Shown: positions 26,603-35,693 of the stretch, one piece after another
Layout: each line of letters starts with the position of its first letter
Numbering within the stretch: position 1 is the first letter of the stretch
Assembly: GCA_000381625.1 (NCBI GenBank)
Contig: KB906767.1
Location: 2,904,772-2,968,771 of the forward strand
Length of the DNA stretch: 64,000 bases
From: Bryobacterales bacterium KBS 96
GTDB taxonomy: Bacteria > Acidobacteriota > Terriglobia > Bryobacterales > Bryobacteraceae
Direction of reading: 5' to 3'
The notes under the pieces: generated by a model
What the model saw: only the letters and a program-made list of their open reading frames with translations
Database searches by the model: none
Told to the model about the DNA's origin: nothing
Program-made: the position numbers and the translations under genes

Positions 26603-28942
26603 ATGAAAATTTGGGACGCAGGAACTCTTGCGCGCGGATGTGTGTCGTTGATGGTCGCGGCGGTGGCCGGCTGGTGTGCGGCACCTTCCATGCAATGGAG
26701 CGCGGCGGCTCCTGGGACTTCAAGCGGCCTGAGCCTCGCGCCTGGTTCCAATTCGCACTGGCGCGTTGAAGTAATTTCCGGCACACCGGTCGCGCGGCTC
26801 GACCCTGTGCGGGATTATTACGCGCGAGCGGCTTTCCTGGTACACGTTGACCATCCCATAGCAGCGCGTTCGTGGCTTCGTGTGCAATATCTCGACCGCG
26901 GCTATGGCCTCATCGCCATCAGTTACGGCGCGGAAGGAGTGCGAGGGGTTCCGCAGCCTAAGCAGTGGGGCGTTGCGCGCCTGAACACCGGGAAGATCCG
27001 TGAGGCCGACTTCGAAATTGATCCCGCGATGCTACGTCATTCGCCCGGCGCAGCGACGGATGTCGCCTTCCGGATCGAAGGTCTACCTTGGCTCGTGTCC
27101 CTGACGCTGACGGAGAAGGAACCGCCGCACACGCCGGTTGGCGATGCGCCGCCGGCCATTGACTTTCGCGTGCCGGGCCAGCGTGTGATGAGCGCCGGCG
27201 CGGACGCCAATTCCCCAGCCGGACTCGACGACGCTTTGGCGAGCCTGCGCAATCTGCTCCCGCTTGCCCGCGCCCTCGGCTTCAACGGGATCGAAAGTTA
27301 CGTGAAGTGGGGTTTCGTCGAGCGCTCACCCGGAGTATTCGACTGGCGCTACTATGATGCCGTTGTCGACGAGGTGCAAAAGCATGGGTTGAAGTGGTTT
27401 CCGCTGTTGATCGTGGGCTCCGCCTATGCGCTCCCGGACTGGTTTTATCATTCGCCCGAACACACCGGATACGAGTGCCTGGAACATCATATCGGCAACG
27501 ATATCCCGACCATCTTCAACAGCAATCAGGACAAATATGTTCAGCGTTTTCTCAAGGAGTTTGGAAAGCACTACGCCCAGCGCGGTATATTGCTTGGCGT
27601 GCGTCTCGGCCCGAGCGGCAACTACGGCGAGGCGCAGTATCCTGCCACCGGCAACTGGGGTTATCACGGCAAGCCTCTGCACACACATTTGGGCTTCTGG
27701 GCTGCCGATCCATCCGCGGTAAGCGCATTCCGGAAGGCAATGGAAGAAAGATACTCGGATATCACGGCGCTCAACCGCGCATGGACCACTGAATACAATT
27801 CATTCGTCGATGTGACCACGTTTCTACCCGTTTCCGCCCGCGATGCGCGCATGCGGCTCGATTTCACAAACTGGTACATGGATTCGATGAGCGCCTGGTG
27901 CGCCCGTTGGGCCGAGTGGGCGCACGCGTCGATTCCCGATACGCCGATTTACCAATCGTCGGGAGGATGGGGCGCCGTGAGCATAGGCACCGACTATACG
28001 GCGCAAGCGCGCACCATGGGAAAGATGAAAGAAGGAATCCGGCTCACCAACGAGACCGATGAGTATCCATTGAATTTTGCGAACACTCGCATGGCTGCTT
28101 CGGCGGCGCGCTTCTATGGGGCGAGTCTCGGCCTGGAACCTGCGAGCGTCGGCACGCTTCGCGGCGTGATGGGCAGGTTGTTCAACGCGGTGAGCAATGG
28201 CGCTGACCACCTGTTTTACTACTACAATCACCTTCTGAGCCACGACGGCACAACCGAGGCTTGGATCGAAAACGCTTCGGCGCTGGACCAGCGCGCACCG
28301 CCGGTAATCGACATCGCCGTATTCTATCCCGATACATCGATTCGGTTGCACGGCGAGTTGCTTCGCTACCTTCGCGCATCCGCCTGGATCCCTCGCGCGG
28401 AAGCTCTCCGCGCCGTTAGCGATTACGATTACGCCAGCGAACAGATGATTCTCGACGGCGCGCTTTCAAGGTTTCGCGTGCTTGTTTTTCTGTGGGGCAA
28501 TGAAACTGAGCGGCCGGTTCTCGAAAAGATCGACGCATGGGTACGAGCCGGCGGGATCGTCATCTATCCTCTTCGCCAGCAACTTCGCGAAGGATTGCTC
28601 GGAACGGTGGAAGGTGACCGCTCAATTTCCGAACGCTGGCGGAAAGGAGATACCGGTAAGGGCCGGGTGATTTTTTACGAGGGGCACCCGAGCATCCCCG
28701 GGTACATGGAGTTTCTCGCCGCGGAATTGCGAAAACTGCCGCTGAGGCCGCGCGTTCGTCAGGCATTGGAGATGGAGCGCCCCGCCAGCGTGTACTGGAG
28801 CGTGCTCGCGAACGGAAAGCTTGCGCTGTTCAATTTCGACGACAACGCGGCCGCAATTCATCTGGCGGACAATCGTGCAATCCGCCTAAAACCTTACGAA
28901 GTGAAGCTGGTCAGCGCGGCCGATCCGCAAAGAACGCGCTGA
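26603..28942 (+). CDS. Secreted GH42-like glycoside hydrolase (clan A)
   Basis: A 779-residue protein with a hydrophobic leader (VSLMVAAVAGWCA), an N-terminal beta region of about 190 residues, and a beta-galactosidase-type TIM barrel beginning ARALGFNGIESYVKWGFVE. Candidate acid/base E343 lies in GPSGNYGEAQYP, and candidate nucleophile E484 in RLTNETDEYP. A trimerisation/glutamine-amidotransferase-like domain follows (PPVIDIAVFYPDTSIRLHG, LVFLWGNETERP). The overall plan is that of GH42 and related families, but identity to characterised enzymes cannot be judged, so the linkage cut is unknown. It starts 68 bases after the FAD oxidase gene and may be cotranscribed with it. Confidence 0.78.
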   Translation: MKIWDAGTLARGCVSLMVAAVAGWCAAPSMQWSAAAPGTSSGLSLAPGSNSHWRVEVISGTPVARLDPVRDYYARAAFLVHVDHPIAARSWLRVQYLDRGYGLIAISYGAEGVRGVPQPKQWGVARLNTGKIREADFEIDPAMLRHSPGAATDVAFRIEGLPWLVSLTLTEKEPPHTPVGDAPPAIDFRVPGQRVMSAGADANSPAGLDDALASLRNLLPLARALGFNGIESYVKWGFVERSPGVFDWRYYDAVVDEVQKHGLKWFPLLIVGSAYALPDWFYHSPEHTGYECLEHHIGNDIPTIFNSNQDKYVQRFLKEFGKHYAQRGILLGVRLGPSGNYGEAQYPATGNWGYHGKPLHTHLGFWAADPSAVSAFRKAMEERYSDITALNRAWTTEYNSFVDVTTFLPVSARDARMRLDFTNWYMDSMSAWCARWAEWAHASIPDTPIYQSSGGWGAVSIGTDYTAQARTMGKMKEGIRLTNETDEYPLNFANTRMAASAARFYGASLGLEPASVGTLRGVMGRLFNAVSNGADHLFYYYNHLLSHDGTTEAWIENASALDQRAPPVIDIAVFYPDTSIRLHGELLRYLRASAWIPRAEALRAVSDYDYASEQMILDGALSRFRVLVFLWGNETERPVLEKIDAWVRAGGIVIYPLRQQLREGLLGTVEGDRSISERWRKGDTGKGRVIFYEGHPSIPGYMEFLAAELRKLPLRPRVRQALEMERPASVYWSVLANGKLALFNFDDNAAAIHLADNRAIRLKPYEVKLVSAADPQRTR

Positions 28943-29038
28943 CCATACAATATCCCGATCTTCTGAAGTTCTGCGTTGCGGGACTGTGTGTCCGGCGAGC
29001 TGGCATTGCGAAATGCAAATATAGGCGCGCCCTGACTT

Positions 29039-29620
29039 CTAACTTGCCCTGCCGCTATCAGCTTTTAAGGATTTGGGTGAACCTTGTTGAGCGGCGAGAA
29101 GGTCGAGCATATCATTCGCGTGCTCTTCTTCGTTTGTCAGAATGCTCTCCATCATCACACGGGTAGTGGGATCTTTTTCGCCGAAGAAACGAATTAGCTC
29201 TCGATAGTGATCGCATGCGATTCGTTCGGCGACAAGGTTTTCTTTGATCATGTCGATGAGATTACTCCCCTCGACATATTGCGAGGCAGATCGTGTCGCC
29301 AATCCTTCCGGATTGAAGTTGGGCGTTCCACCAAGTTGGTTGATGCGCTCGGCGACCGCCCTCATATGTTCCTGCTCTTCTTTGGCGTGTTCTTCGAACT
29401 CCTGTCTGACGGATGCGCTCGACACGCCCGAGGCGGCCACCGCATTCATCGTATAGCGAAGAACGCAAACGATCTCAGTGGCCAACACGGTTTGCAGGAC
29501 GTCAATCGTTTGTTTAACGTCTCCTTCATAGTTGGATGTTACCGGGCCTTGGTCGATATTCGCGCGCGCCTGCGCCCGCAATGTCTCGACGTCTGTGAGG
29601 AAGGGCTGCTCTTTTGCCAT
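29039..29620 (-). CDS. Ferritin-like di-iron protein (bacterioferritin type)
   Basis: A 193-residue four-helix-bundle protein. The iron ligands are seen in the E of TVLATEIVCVLRYTMN (helix A), E and H of EFEEHAKEEQEH (helix B), the glutamate of NLVAERIACDHYRELI (helix C) and NEEEHANDML (helix D). It probably stores iron or removes peroxide in the cytoplasm. It is slightly longer than Dps and lacks the haem methionine context of classical bacterioferritin, so the exact subfamily is open. The stop is convergent with the glycosidase gene, 96 bases away. Confidence 0.85.
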   Translation of the reverse strand: MAKEQPFLTDVETLRAQARANIDQGPVTSNYEGDVKQTIDVLQTVLATEIVCVLRYTMNAVAASGVSSASVRQEFEEHAKEEQEHMRAVAERINQLGGTPNFNPEGLATRSASQYVEGSNLIDMIKENLVAERIACDHYRELIRFFGEKDPTTRVMMESILTNEEEHANDMLDLLAAQQGSPKSLKADSGRAS

Positions 29621-29760
29621 ACAACCATTCTTACCTGCCCAGGGCGAGCGAACTTACCCAGCAAAACCACTAGAGGGGAGCTCGAACCGTCAACCGGGAG
29701 TGTTCTCGACCAGCGCCTGGAGGAGACTTCCGGCCGCGGCGGCGCGTGTCTAGCAGGGCT

Positions 29761-30318
29761 TCAGTCGTTCGAAAGTGTGCCCGCGTAAGCGAGTCGACGT
29801 TCGCTCGCGATCAGCTTCAGGTCTCTGACGGGACAAATGCGCTGCATCACTTCTTCGACCCGGCCCGGGTAATCCTCGTTCGGATTATAGATACGGAGCT
29901 TCGCATTCGTATCGCGGTGACGGTAGAGGGACGACTTTCCGAGTTTAAACGCGACCTCCGCGATGCCTGCGCGGATGGTCGGAAAACTGCGCTCGCCATT
30001 GGCCCAACCCAGAATGTTGTTGTTCTTGAACGCCTTGCCGCCGCTGGATTCGATGATAGAAATGCTAGGAAGCAGACGCCAATCAAGATTGTTGTCGTCC
30101 GCCACACGGATGAAGTCTTCCGCCAGATTTTTGATCGGACAATGCAGTTTGCTAAAGAACCGCTGTAACCGGATGGTGCGGGGGTCAGCCGGTTTGACGA
30201 CGTCGTGGCGAGGCGGCGCGGGTCTTGCAGGTGCGGCCTGATCTATTCGTACCGTTGTCACTGGCGCGGCCAAAATTCCGGCCATCACCAAAAGATTCTT
30301 CGATACAGAAAGTTTCAC
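29761..30318 (-). CDS. Secreted lysozyme-like glucosaminidase/transglycosylase domain protein
   Basis: A 185-residue protein with a leader (KNLLVMAGILAAPVTTV) and a lysozyme-fold domain of about 110 residues. SISIIESSGGKAFKNNNILGW contains the likely catalytic glutamate and the N-W pattern of Flg/Bax-type glucosaminidases. It would cleave peptidoglycan glycan strands in the periplasm. It points away from the virion-type operon whose first gene lies about 450 bases further on. It could be a host cell-wall enzyme or a helper for particle release; the sequence does not decide. The ATG at 30318 gives a good signal peptide. Confidence 0.75.
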   Translation of the reverse strand: MKLSVSKNLLVMAGILAAPVTTVRIDQAAPARPAPPRHDVVKPADPRTIRLQRFFSKLHCPIKNLAEDFIRVADDNNLDWRLLPSISIIESSGGKAFKNNNILGWANGERSFPTIRAGIAEVAFKLGKSSLYRHRDTNAKLRIYNPNEDYPGRVEEVMQRICPVRDLKLIASERRLAYAGTLSND

Positions 30319-30773
30319 TCGCTTCGATACTCCTTAGTTCTGAAATGTACAGCTCGCGAACTCAGGCGGGGAAGGATTGAAAAAAGCTGAGGACGCGGTC
30401 GGGTTGGAGCCTGCCGGCTATGAAGGGCAGCGGCTATAACCAAAACGCATAGGGGGATTGTAGCAGATTTATGGCTCGAATCCAGCTTGAAAGTACCGGG
30501 TCAGGCTGACCAGGAGTATAGATAAGCATGAAACCAATCTGATCACAGTATGCTACATTACCGGCACATTTTCGTGTCGGTCGGCTTTTGATCAATGCGC
30601 GGCGAACGCAGATAGGGCCACCACGACCTTCGAAGCAATTGGATCACGAATTTTCTAATCTTTTATCCAGCTCATTTTCAATTACTTACCTGGATCGCCA
30701 GCTATTCTCGGTGGTCCGTGGCTGCTAGTTTTGTGTGCGTACCGGCTTAGGTTGCGCAGAGATTACAAAGCAC
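30319..30773. other. Upstream region of the virion-type operon, no gene seen
   Basis: About 450 bases between divergent genes. No convincing gene, tRNA or attachment-site repeat is recognised. An imperfect hairpin CCGGCAC-ATTTTC-GTGTCGG lies at 30561-30580. The stretch 30640-30700 is AT-richer and could hold the operon promoter. No phage repressor or integrase frame is present here. Confidence 0.5.
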
Positions 30774-31145
30774 ATGGGAAGAATGATCAGGTTGAAAGAC
30801 GAGAAGCGAGACCCAGGCAAGAGTGGATGGCGTGGCGGGAGTATCGCCAAGCGTAAATCTGCGGGAGACCGTGAAATCCGCGCGGAGGTGGGAGTCGGGA
30901 TAGACGGCGAGCACCAGTGCGGCGACGGCGACTATTACGCGCCGGCGGCGCGAATGCAGGCGCCCAGCTTCGTAAAGAAATTCCGCCGGCGAATACAAGG
31001 ATTCCTGTGGAACCGGGCGGAGAAACAAGGCGTGGCCGACTACTTGAAGATGATGGACGCGGAACGTGAAACGGCAAAACGATCCGTACAGAAGCGGCCG
31101 AAAGAGGTGCGGGTGTTATGGGTTCACGAAGACGCGAAAGGCTAA
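30774..31145 (+). CDS. Possible small terminase subunit or unknown first gene of virion operon
   Basis: A 123-residue basic protein (KRKSAGDREIRAEVG ... SFVKKFRRRIQGFLW ... KRSVQKRPKEVRVLWVHEDA). It sits in the position of a small terminase subunit and overlaps the large terminase start by 28 bases. No helix-turn-helix or family motif is certain, and the first half is low in complexity. The start could be 30735, 30774 or 30783; none has a good ribosome binding site. Coding status is supported by position and the tight overlap more than by sequence. Confidence 0.45.
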   Translation: MGRMIRLKDEKRDPGKSGWRGGSIAKRKSAGDREIRAEVGVGIDGEHQCGDGDYYAPAARMQAPSFVKKFRRRIQGFLWNRAEKQGVADYLKMMDAERETAKRSVQKRPKEVRVLWVHEDAKG

Positions 31146-32425
31146 CGACCTGGCGCGTCCGGTTCGATCCGCTCCCTTCGCAACGAGCTTTCGTCAACTG
31201 TGCGGCGCGATTCAAAGGCTTCTCGGGTCCGGTGGGCGCGGGTAAAAGCATGGCGCTGTGTTTTGCGGCATTCCGGTTGGCGACAGAGAATCCGGGCTGC
31301 CAGGGGCTGCTGGGCGTTCCGACGTATCGAATGATGAGAGACGTGACACAGGTGGCGTTTTTGCGCCTGCTGGACGAAAGCGGGGTTCCCTATGAGTTTC
31401 ACAAATCGGAGAACATTATTCGGATTGAGGAGATCGATTCCGAGATCCTACTTCGGTCGCTTGATGAACCGGAGCGTTTGCGCGGAACGAACCTGGCGTG
31501 GTTTGGAATCGACGAATTAACGTTTACAACGGAAGAGGCGTGGACGCGTCTGGAGGCAAGGCTTCGGGAACCGAGAGCGCGGCGGCTGTGCGGGTTTGGC
31601 GTTTGGACGCCGAACGGCCACGACTGGGTGTACCGGCGCTTCATCAAGTCGGCGATCCCGGGATATGAGTGCATCCGGGCGAAACCACAGGAGAACAAGT
31701 TCATCCTCGAAGCCAATCCGGATTTCTATCAACGTCTGGAGCATAGCTACGATCCCCGGTTTTACCGGCAGGAAGTGCTTGGTGAATACCTGAACATTTT
31801 GCAGGGACGAGTATACGAGTGCTTCGATCGGGAGCGGAATATCGCTGCAGCCGCTTACGACGCGAGGCAGACTCTGTACTGGAGCCTGGACTTCAACGTG
31901 ACGCCGCTCTGCTCAGTGCTTGCGCAGAAACGCGACGAGGCGCTGTATGTGATGGATGAGATTTCACTTCAGAACGCAACGGTGAGCGATGCAGTGGATG
32001 CCTTAAGAAACAAGATAGCCGATCTCGAGGCGCCGATCGTGATCACCGGGGACGCGAGCGGACGACAGCGATCGGTAACCAGCGCCGGCGACACCTACAG
32101 CGAGTTGAGGCATTACCTCAACAAAGCCGGATTCAGGAATCACACGATGCGGGTTGCTTCGCATAACCCGGCGGTGCTGCAGCGAGTAAAACTCGTGAAC
32201 GCCAAGATGCTGGATTCGTGCGGTGGCACTAGTTTGTTTGTGGATCCACGCTGCCGGGAGTTGGTGAAGGATCTCGAGGAGGTCCTGTTCAAGCCGAACG
32301 AAGGCGTGATCGACAAGGCCAGAGACCCAGCGAGAACGCACATCTCAGATGCGCTGGGCTATTTGGTTTGGGAGCTATTCGGAGAGAAACAGACGGTGGG
32401 CGAAATGAACAAGAGGCTGTTTTAA
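31118..32425 (+). CDS. Phage-type large terminase subunit
   Basis: A 435-residue DNA-packaging motor. The N-terminal ATPase has Walker A (SGPVGAGKS, K43) and Walker B (LAWFGIDE, D132-E133). The C-terminal RNase H-like nuclease has three expected acidic sites: YWSLDFNVTP, IVITGDASGR and THISDALGYLVW. In tailed phages and gene transfer agents this enzyme pumps DNA into the prohead and cuts it. All motor and nuclease motifs are intact, so packaging should be possible. It begins with ATG 31118 and is followed 35 bases later by the portal gene. Confidence 0.93.
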   Translation: MGSRRRERLTTWRVRFDPLPSQRAFVNCAARFKGFSGPVGAGKSMALCFAAFRLATENPGCQGLLGVPTYRMMRDVTQVAFLRLLDESGVPYEFHKSENIIRIEEIDSEILLRSLDEPERLRGTNLAWFGIDELTFTTEEAWTRLEARLREPRARRLCGFGVWTPNGHDWVYRRFIKSAIPGYECIRAKPQENKFILEANPDFYQRLEHSYDPRFYRQEVLGEYLNILQGRVYECFDRERNIAAAAYDARQTLYWSLDFNVTPLCSVLAQKRDEALYVMDEISLQNATVSDAVDALRNKIADLEAPIVITGDASGRQRSVTSAGDTYSELRHYLNKAGFRNHTMRVASHNPAVLQRVKLVNAKMLDSCGGTSLFVDPRCRELVKDLEEVLFKPNEGVIDKARDPARTHISDALGYLVWELFGEKQTVGEMNKRLF

Positions 32426-32460
32426 GGCGTTTAGAGTTGCGGCAGACGAGTAGAAGGGAA

Positions 32461-33858
32461 ATGAATATGTTCGATATCGACAGGGAGCATCCCGAATACA
32501 AACAGCGAAAGCAGATGTGGCGCTGGTATCGCGATTTGTATGCCGGTGGTCAACAGATGAAGGACAACGCGGCCGAATATCTGACCCGCCGCCAAAGGGA
32601 GCCGCTGGACGTTTATGGTGAGCGGCTGCTGCGCGTGTTCTATGAGAACCACATTGGATCGATTGTCGACTGGTATGCAGCTACTCTGTTTCGCCGTGAA
32701 CCGCAGATCGCTTTTGAGGGCGAAAGCGAATTCGGCCGCGCATTTTTTTCGAGTTTCTGCGACAACTGCGATTTGAAAGGAACCGGGCTTACCGATTTCT
32801 TCCGGCAATGCTTTATCGACACGCTGGTCGGCGGGACGAGCCATATCCTGGTGGATTTTCCCCGATTAGACCGGCAGCCCGTAAACCGCGCCGAGGAAGA
32901 AGCAGCGGGGTTGTCGCGCGCCTACCTGTCGCGGCATAGAGCCGAAGAATTGATCAACTGGAGCAACGACGAACAGGGGCAGTATGAGTGGGTGGTGCTG
33001 CGCAGGACGCAAAAACGGCAGCATCACATCGAGAACGCCGAGATTGTAGAAGAGACCTACTGGTATTACTTCGACAAGCAGAGCTTTCGTGTTTACAGGC
33101 GCGAGCGGCGCAATGAACAAGGCCAGGCGGAACTATTGGCTGAAGGACTGCACGGTCTGGCGAAATTAGGTCGTGTGCCACTCTTTACGATGCGAACGAG
33201 CGAAGGGCTCTGGTTGATGAACAAATCGGCGCTACTACAGTTGGAGCATTTCAACAAGTCGAATGCGTTGGGATGGGCCATCACGATGGGATTGTTCGCG
33301 ATGCCGGTGATCTACTCCGACCGGGCGTGGAATCAGATTGTCGGAGAGTCGTACTACATCCAGCTTGGAGCACAGGACCGCTTCGGATGGACGGAACCGG
33401 AAGGAAAGGTCTACCAGATCGCCGTCGATAACTTATCGCGGCTGCGGGACGAGATCTATCGCGTGTGCTATCTGTCGCAAGCATCCGGTGAGATATCGGG
33501 CGGTCATGCGCAATCGGCGCTCAGCAAGATGCGTGATTTCGCGATAACAAATGAAGTGCTGCGTTCATACGGCGACGGAGTGAAGGATACGATCCGGAAG
33601 GTGCTGGAGGCGATTAGCGCTGCGCGCGAAGACGGTATCACGGTTTCGGTTTCGGGACTCGACGAATTCGATGTCGGCGATTTCGGAACGGAGCTGAAAG
33701 ACGCCCAGACACTGCTGCAGCTCGGGATCGATTCACCAACGTTAAAGCAACAGATCTATCAGAAACTGGCCCTGAAATATCTGTGCGACGTTCGCCAAGA
33801 AGTAAAGGAGCAGATCGCGAGCGAAATCGAGCAAGCGGTGGGGAAGCCAATTGAGTAG
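32461..33858 (+). CDS. Portal protein
   Basis: A 465-residue protein with the features of phage portal proteins: start MNMFDIDREHPEYKQRKQMW, a crown/wing region with FYENHIGSIVDWYAATLFRR, and the stem/clip and helical region near SQASGEISGGHAQSALSKMR. The last part (QTLLQLGIDSPTLKQQIYQK ... REVKEQIASEIEQA) is typical of portals of the DUF4055-like group. It forms the ring at one capsid vertex through which DNA passes. ATG 32461 has AGAAGGGA directly upstream; the frame is open from 32368 but that part overlaps the terminase gene. It is intact, with usual length. Confidence 0.88.
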   Translation: MNMFDIDREHPEYKQRKQMWRWYRDLYAGGQQMKDNAAEYLTRRQREPLDVYGERLLRVFYENHIGSIVDWYAATLFRREPQIAFEGESEFGRAFFSSFCDNCDLKGTGLTDFFRQCFIDTLVGGTSHILVDFPRLDRQPVNRAEEEAAGLSRAYLSRHRAEELINWSNDEQGQYEWVVLRRTQKRQHHIENAEIVEETYWYYFDKQSFRVYRRERRNEQGQAELLAEGLHGLAKLGRVPLFTMRTSEGLWLMNKSALLQLEHFNKSNALGWAITMGLFAMPVIYSDRAWNQIVGESYYIQLGAQDRFGWTEPEGKVYQIAVDNLSRLRDEIYRVCYLSQASGEISGGHAQSALSKMRDFAITNEVLRSYGDGVKDTIRKVLEAISAAREDGITVSVSGLDEFDVGDFGTELKDAQTLLQLGIDSPTLKQQIYQKLALKYLCDVRQEVKEQIASEIEQAVGKPIE

Positions 33859-33877
33859 GCGCGAGGCACGCCTCCCC
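33859..33877. repeat. Variant GAGGCATGCCTC palindrome between portal and scaffold genes
   Basis: GCGAGGCACGCCTCCCC starts right at the portal stop codon. It keeps the GAGGCA-GCCTC arms with a changed centre and outer base. It lies in the short untranslated gap before the scaffold start at 33917. Confidence 0.5.
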
Positions 33878-33916
33878 GTTTACCAATACTGCGCTTACGG
33901 AAAGAGTGAGGAGTGT

Positions 33917-34501
33917 ATGTCCGAACAGATTGAAAACGAAGAGACAGCATCGGCGCCCGGGATTCGCGACGTCGTGCGAGACGTAATCGAGGAATTTGTC
34001 AGGGCGGAGCAGAGCAAAGCCGAGCCGGCTTACAAGACCGAACTGCTCGAAGAGCGCCGAAAACGGGAGGCATTGGAGACACGCCTGAATCATCTTGTGG
34101 AAGAAAACAGGCGGGCTCAAGCCGCCGTCGAAGAAGCCGATCGTCACTCGCAGATCCGGGCAGAACTGCAGCGGATGGGCGTGTCCAAGGTCGACCTGGC
34201 GTTTCGAGCCGTGAAGGACGACATTATCCGGGGCGAAGACGGGCGACTGATAAGTCGCGATGCTCAGGATCAGAAACCGGTGAGTGAATATCTGCGAAAG
34301 TTTGTCGAAGAAAATCCCGAGCTGCTGCCGGCGCGCATCGCGGGCGGAAGCGGGGTGCATTCCACGACGCGCAATGCCGTTGCGAACGCCCCCGCCACGG
34401 TAGATATCGACAAGATTAAGCCGGGCATGGGCAAGGACGAATTGGAGCGGATTCGCCAGGAAGTAGCGCGCTTCGCGGCGCAGAGTTTGCGGGGAGCCTA
34501 G
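33917..34501 (+). CDS. Probable capsid scaffolding protein
   Basis: A 194-residue charged, mainly helical protein. A strong coiled-coil stretch at about 38-85 (ELLEERRKREALETRLNHLV, EENRRAQAAVEEADRH) is followed by a basic C-terminal part (GKDELERIRQEVARFAAQSL). Placed between portal and major capsid genes, it fits an internal scaffold that directs shell assembly and then leaves. No separate prohead protease gene or catalytic motif is seen. ATG 33917 is preceded by GAGGAG; the frame opening at 33851 would overlap the portal gene. Confidence 0.72.
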   Translation: MSEQIENEETASAPGIRDVVRDVIEEFVRAEQSKAEPAYKTELLEERRKREALETRLNHLVEENRRAQAAVEEADRHSQIRAELQRMGVSKVDLAFRAVKDDIIRGEDGRLISRDAQDQKPVSEYLRKFVEENPELLPARIAGGSGVHSTTRNAVANAPATVDIDKIKPGMGKDELERIRQEVARFAAQSLRGA

Positions 34502-34680
34502 AGCTAAATCGGCGACCTCACGAGAACGCCCGAAGGGGCGTATGAAGAGCTGAGCCGCATTCGTTAGAACGAGCGGCAACAGCTTCCGGGGTACTCGAAA
34601 TACAGGAACCTGGAAAGCCGCGCAAAAGCGCGGTGCAGTACACGGGCAGCTTCGGCTGCCCATTTCTATTTAGGAGCTAT
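34502..34680 (+). other. Leader region of the capsid gene
   Basis: This 179-base gap in an otherwise tightly packed operon holds no gene. It ends with the perfect hairpin at 34644-34661 and the TAGGAG ribosome binding site of the capsid gene. Confidence 0.5.
34644..34661 (+). promoter_or_regulatory. Perfect UUCG-loop hairpin in capsid leader
   Basis: GGGCAGC-TTCG-GCTGCCC forms a seven-pair stem closed by a very stable UUCG tetraloop, 19 bases before the capsid start codon. No T-run follows, so it is more likely an mRNA-stabilising or processing hairpin than a terminator. Confidence 0.65.
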
Positions 34681-35592
34681 ATGTCAACCATTACATCTGC
34701 CAATCTGGCAAATGCGATCGTCAAGCTGGTGGCCGCGGACGCATTGCCGGCACTGGTAAGCAACCTCATCATGGGAAATCTGGTAAACCGGGATTACGAG
34801 CCCGTGCTTGCCAACGCCGGTGACACGGTCAACGTACCGATTCCGCCGACCCTGGTAGCCAACAACATTGCCGAGGGCGGTTCGGTTACGCCGCAGACTC
34901 CGAGCCTGGGGAATGCGCAAATTGTCCTCAATACGCATGCCGAGGCGACTTTCCAGATTCCGGACGTGACGAAATGCCTCGCTGTTCCCGACCTGATGAA
35001 GGTCTACATGCAGCCGGCTGTCGTTGCGATTGCGGAAAAGATCGAGAGCGACTTGCTGAATCTGTACAGCAGTTTCTCGGCGAACACGCCGGTCGGCACG
35101 GCCGGCACGGCGGTGACGGAAGCGACAATCGACGCGGCGGAGACGGCACTGTTCCAAGCAAAGGTTCCCGCAAGCGAGCCGAAGTATCTGGTGGTCGATT
35201 CGTCAACGTATTCGCAGATTCGGCAGATTCCGCGATTCAGCGAGTATTATTCGGCCGGCGACGCGGGGCTGCGCGCTCTTGTCGAGGGCAATGTCGGAAA
35301 GATGAAAGATTTCTTTATCTTCCGTTCACAGCTCGTCGCGAAGACCGGCATGAGCACCGTCAACGTTCACAACCTAGCTTTCAGCCGCGATGCCATCGGA
35401 CTGGTTGTTCGCCGGCTGCCTCAGCCACTGCCTGGGACCGGCGCGATCGCGGAATACGCCGAGATGGGGAATTTCGGAATTCGCGTGGTGATGAGCTACC
35501 AGCCGAACACCTTGTCGCAACAGTTTACGGTGGATGTGCTGTACGGCTGCGGTGTGTTGCGGAATACCTTTGGCGTTCAGGTGAACAGCTAA
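34681..35592 (+). CDS. Major capsid protein
   Basis: A 303-residue protein matching P22-type/HK97-fold coat proteins in layout: N-terminal helix (STITSANLANAIVKLVAADA), the loop region DYEPVLANAGDTVNVPIPPT, and an A-domain with KYLVVDSSTYSQIRQIPRF. It ends AFSRDAIGLVVRRLPQPLPG and SQQFTVDVLYGCGVLRNTFG, the usual coat C-terminus. It forms the icosahedral shell. ATG 34681 has TAGGAG five bases upstream. The gene is flanked by stable hairpins, which would favour high and separate expression. A different long frame over this region (from 34974) is a shadow. Confidence 0.88.
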   Translation: MSTITSANLANAIVKLVAADALPALVSNLIMGNLVNRDYEPVLANAGDTVNVPIPPTLVANNIAEGGSVTPQTPSLGNAQIVLNTHAEATFQIPDVTKCLAVPDLMKVYMQPAVVAIAEKIESDLLNLYSSFSANTPVGTAGTAVTEATIDAAETALFQAKVPASEPKYLVVDSSTYSQIRQIPRFSEYYSAGDAGLRALVEGNVGKMKDFFIFRSQLVAKTGMSTVNVHNLAFSRDAIGLVVRRLPQPLPGTGAIAEYAEMGNFGIRVVMSYQPNTLSQQFTVDVLYGCGVLRNTFGVQVNS

Positions 35593-35604
35593 TAGCAGAT
35601 AGGG

Positions 35605-35623
35605 GGGCGGGTTTGTCCCGCCC
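35605..35623 (+). terminator. Hairpin after the capsid gene
   Basis: GGGCGGG-TTTGT-CCCGCCC makes a perfect seven-pair stem, then TTT. It begins 12 bases after the capsid stop. It may act as a partial terminator or as a 3' mRNA stabiliser, allowing capsid mRNA to exceed that of downstream genes. Confidence 0.6.
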
Positions 35624-35628
35624 TTTGA

Positions 35629-35646
35629 GGCGAGGCATGCCTCGCC
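35629..35646. repeat. Perfect 18-base GGCGAGGCATGCCTCGCC palindrome inside virion operon
   Basis: The sequence is identical to the core of the palindrome at 10769-10788. It lies immediately after the capsid hairpin and 47 bases before the next start codon. Confidence 0.75.
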
Positions 35647-35693
35647 CCTACATGCCGAGCATGCCCGGCACAAGCGTAACAGAAGAGGAAGCT

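Noticed and set aside
30319-30773. Phage attachment site or tRNA at the left edge of the virion operon
   Set aside because: No tRNA-like fold and no direct repeat matching the right edge near 47850 could be found by eye.
30787-31251. 154-codon antisense frame over the start of the virion operon
   Set aside because: Overlaps the large terminase start and has no recognisable features.
33638-34663. 341-codon antisense frame over the portal and scaffold genes
   Set aside because: Overlaps two well-supported virion genes; its composition is arginine/leucine-rich, typical of shadow frames in GC-rich DNA.
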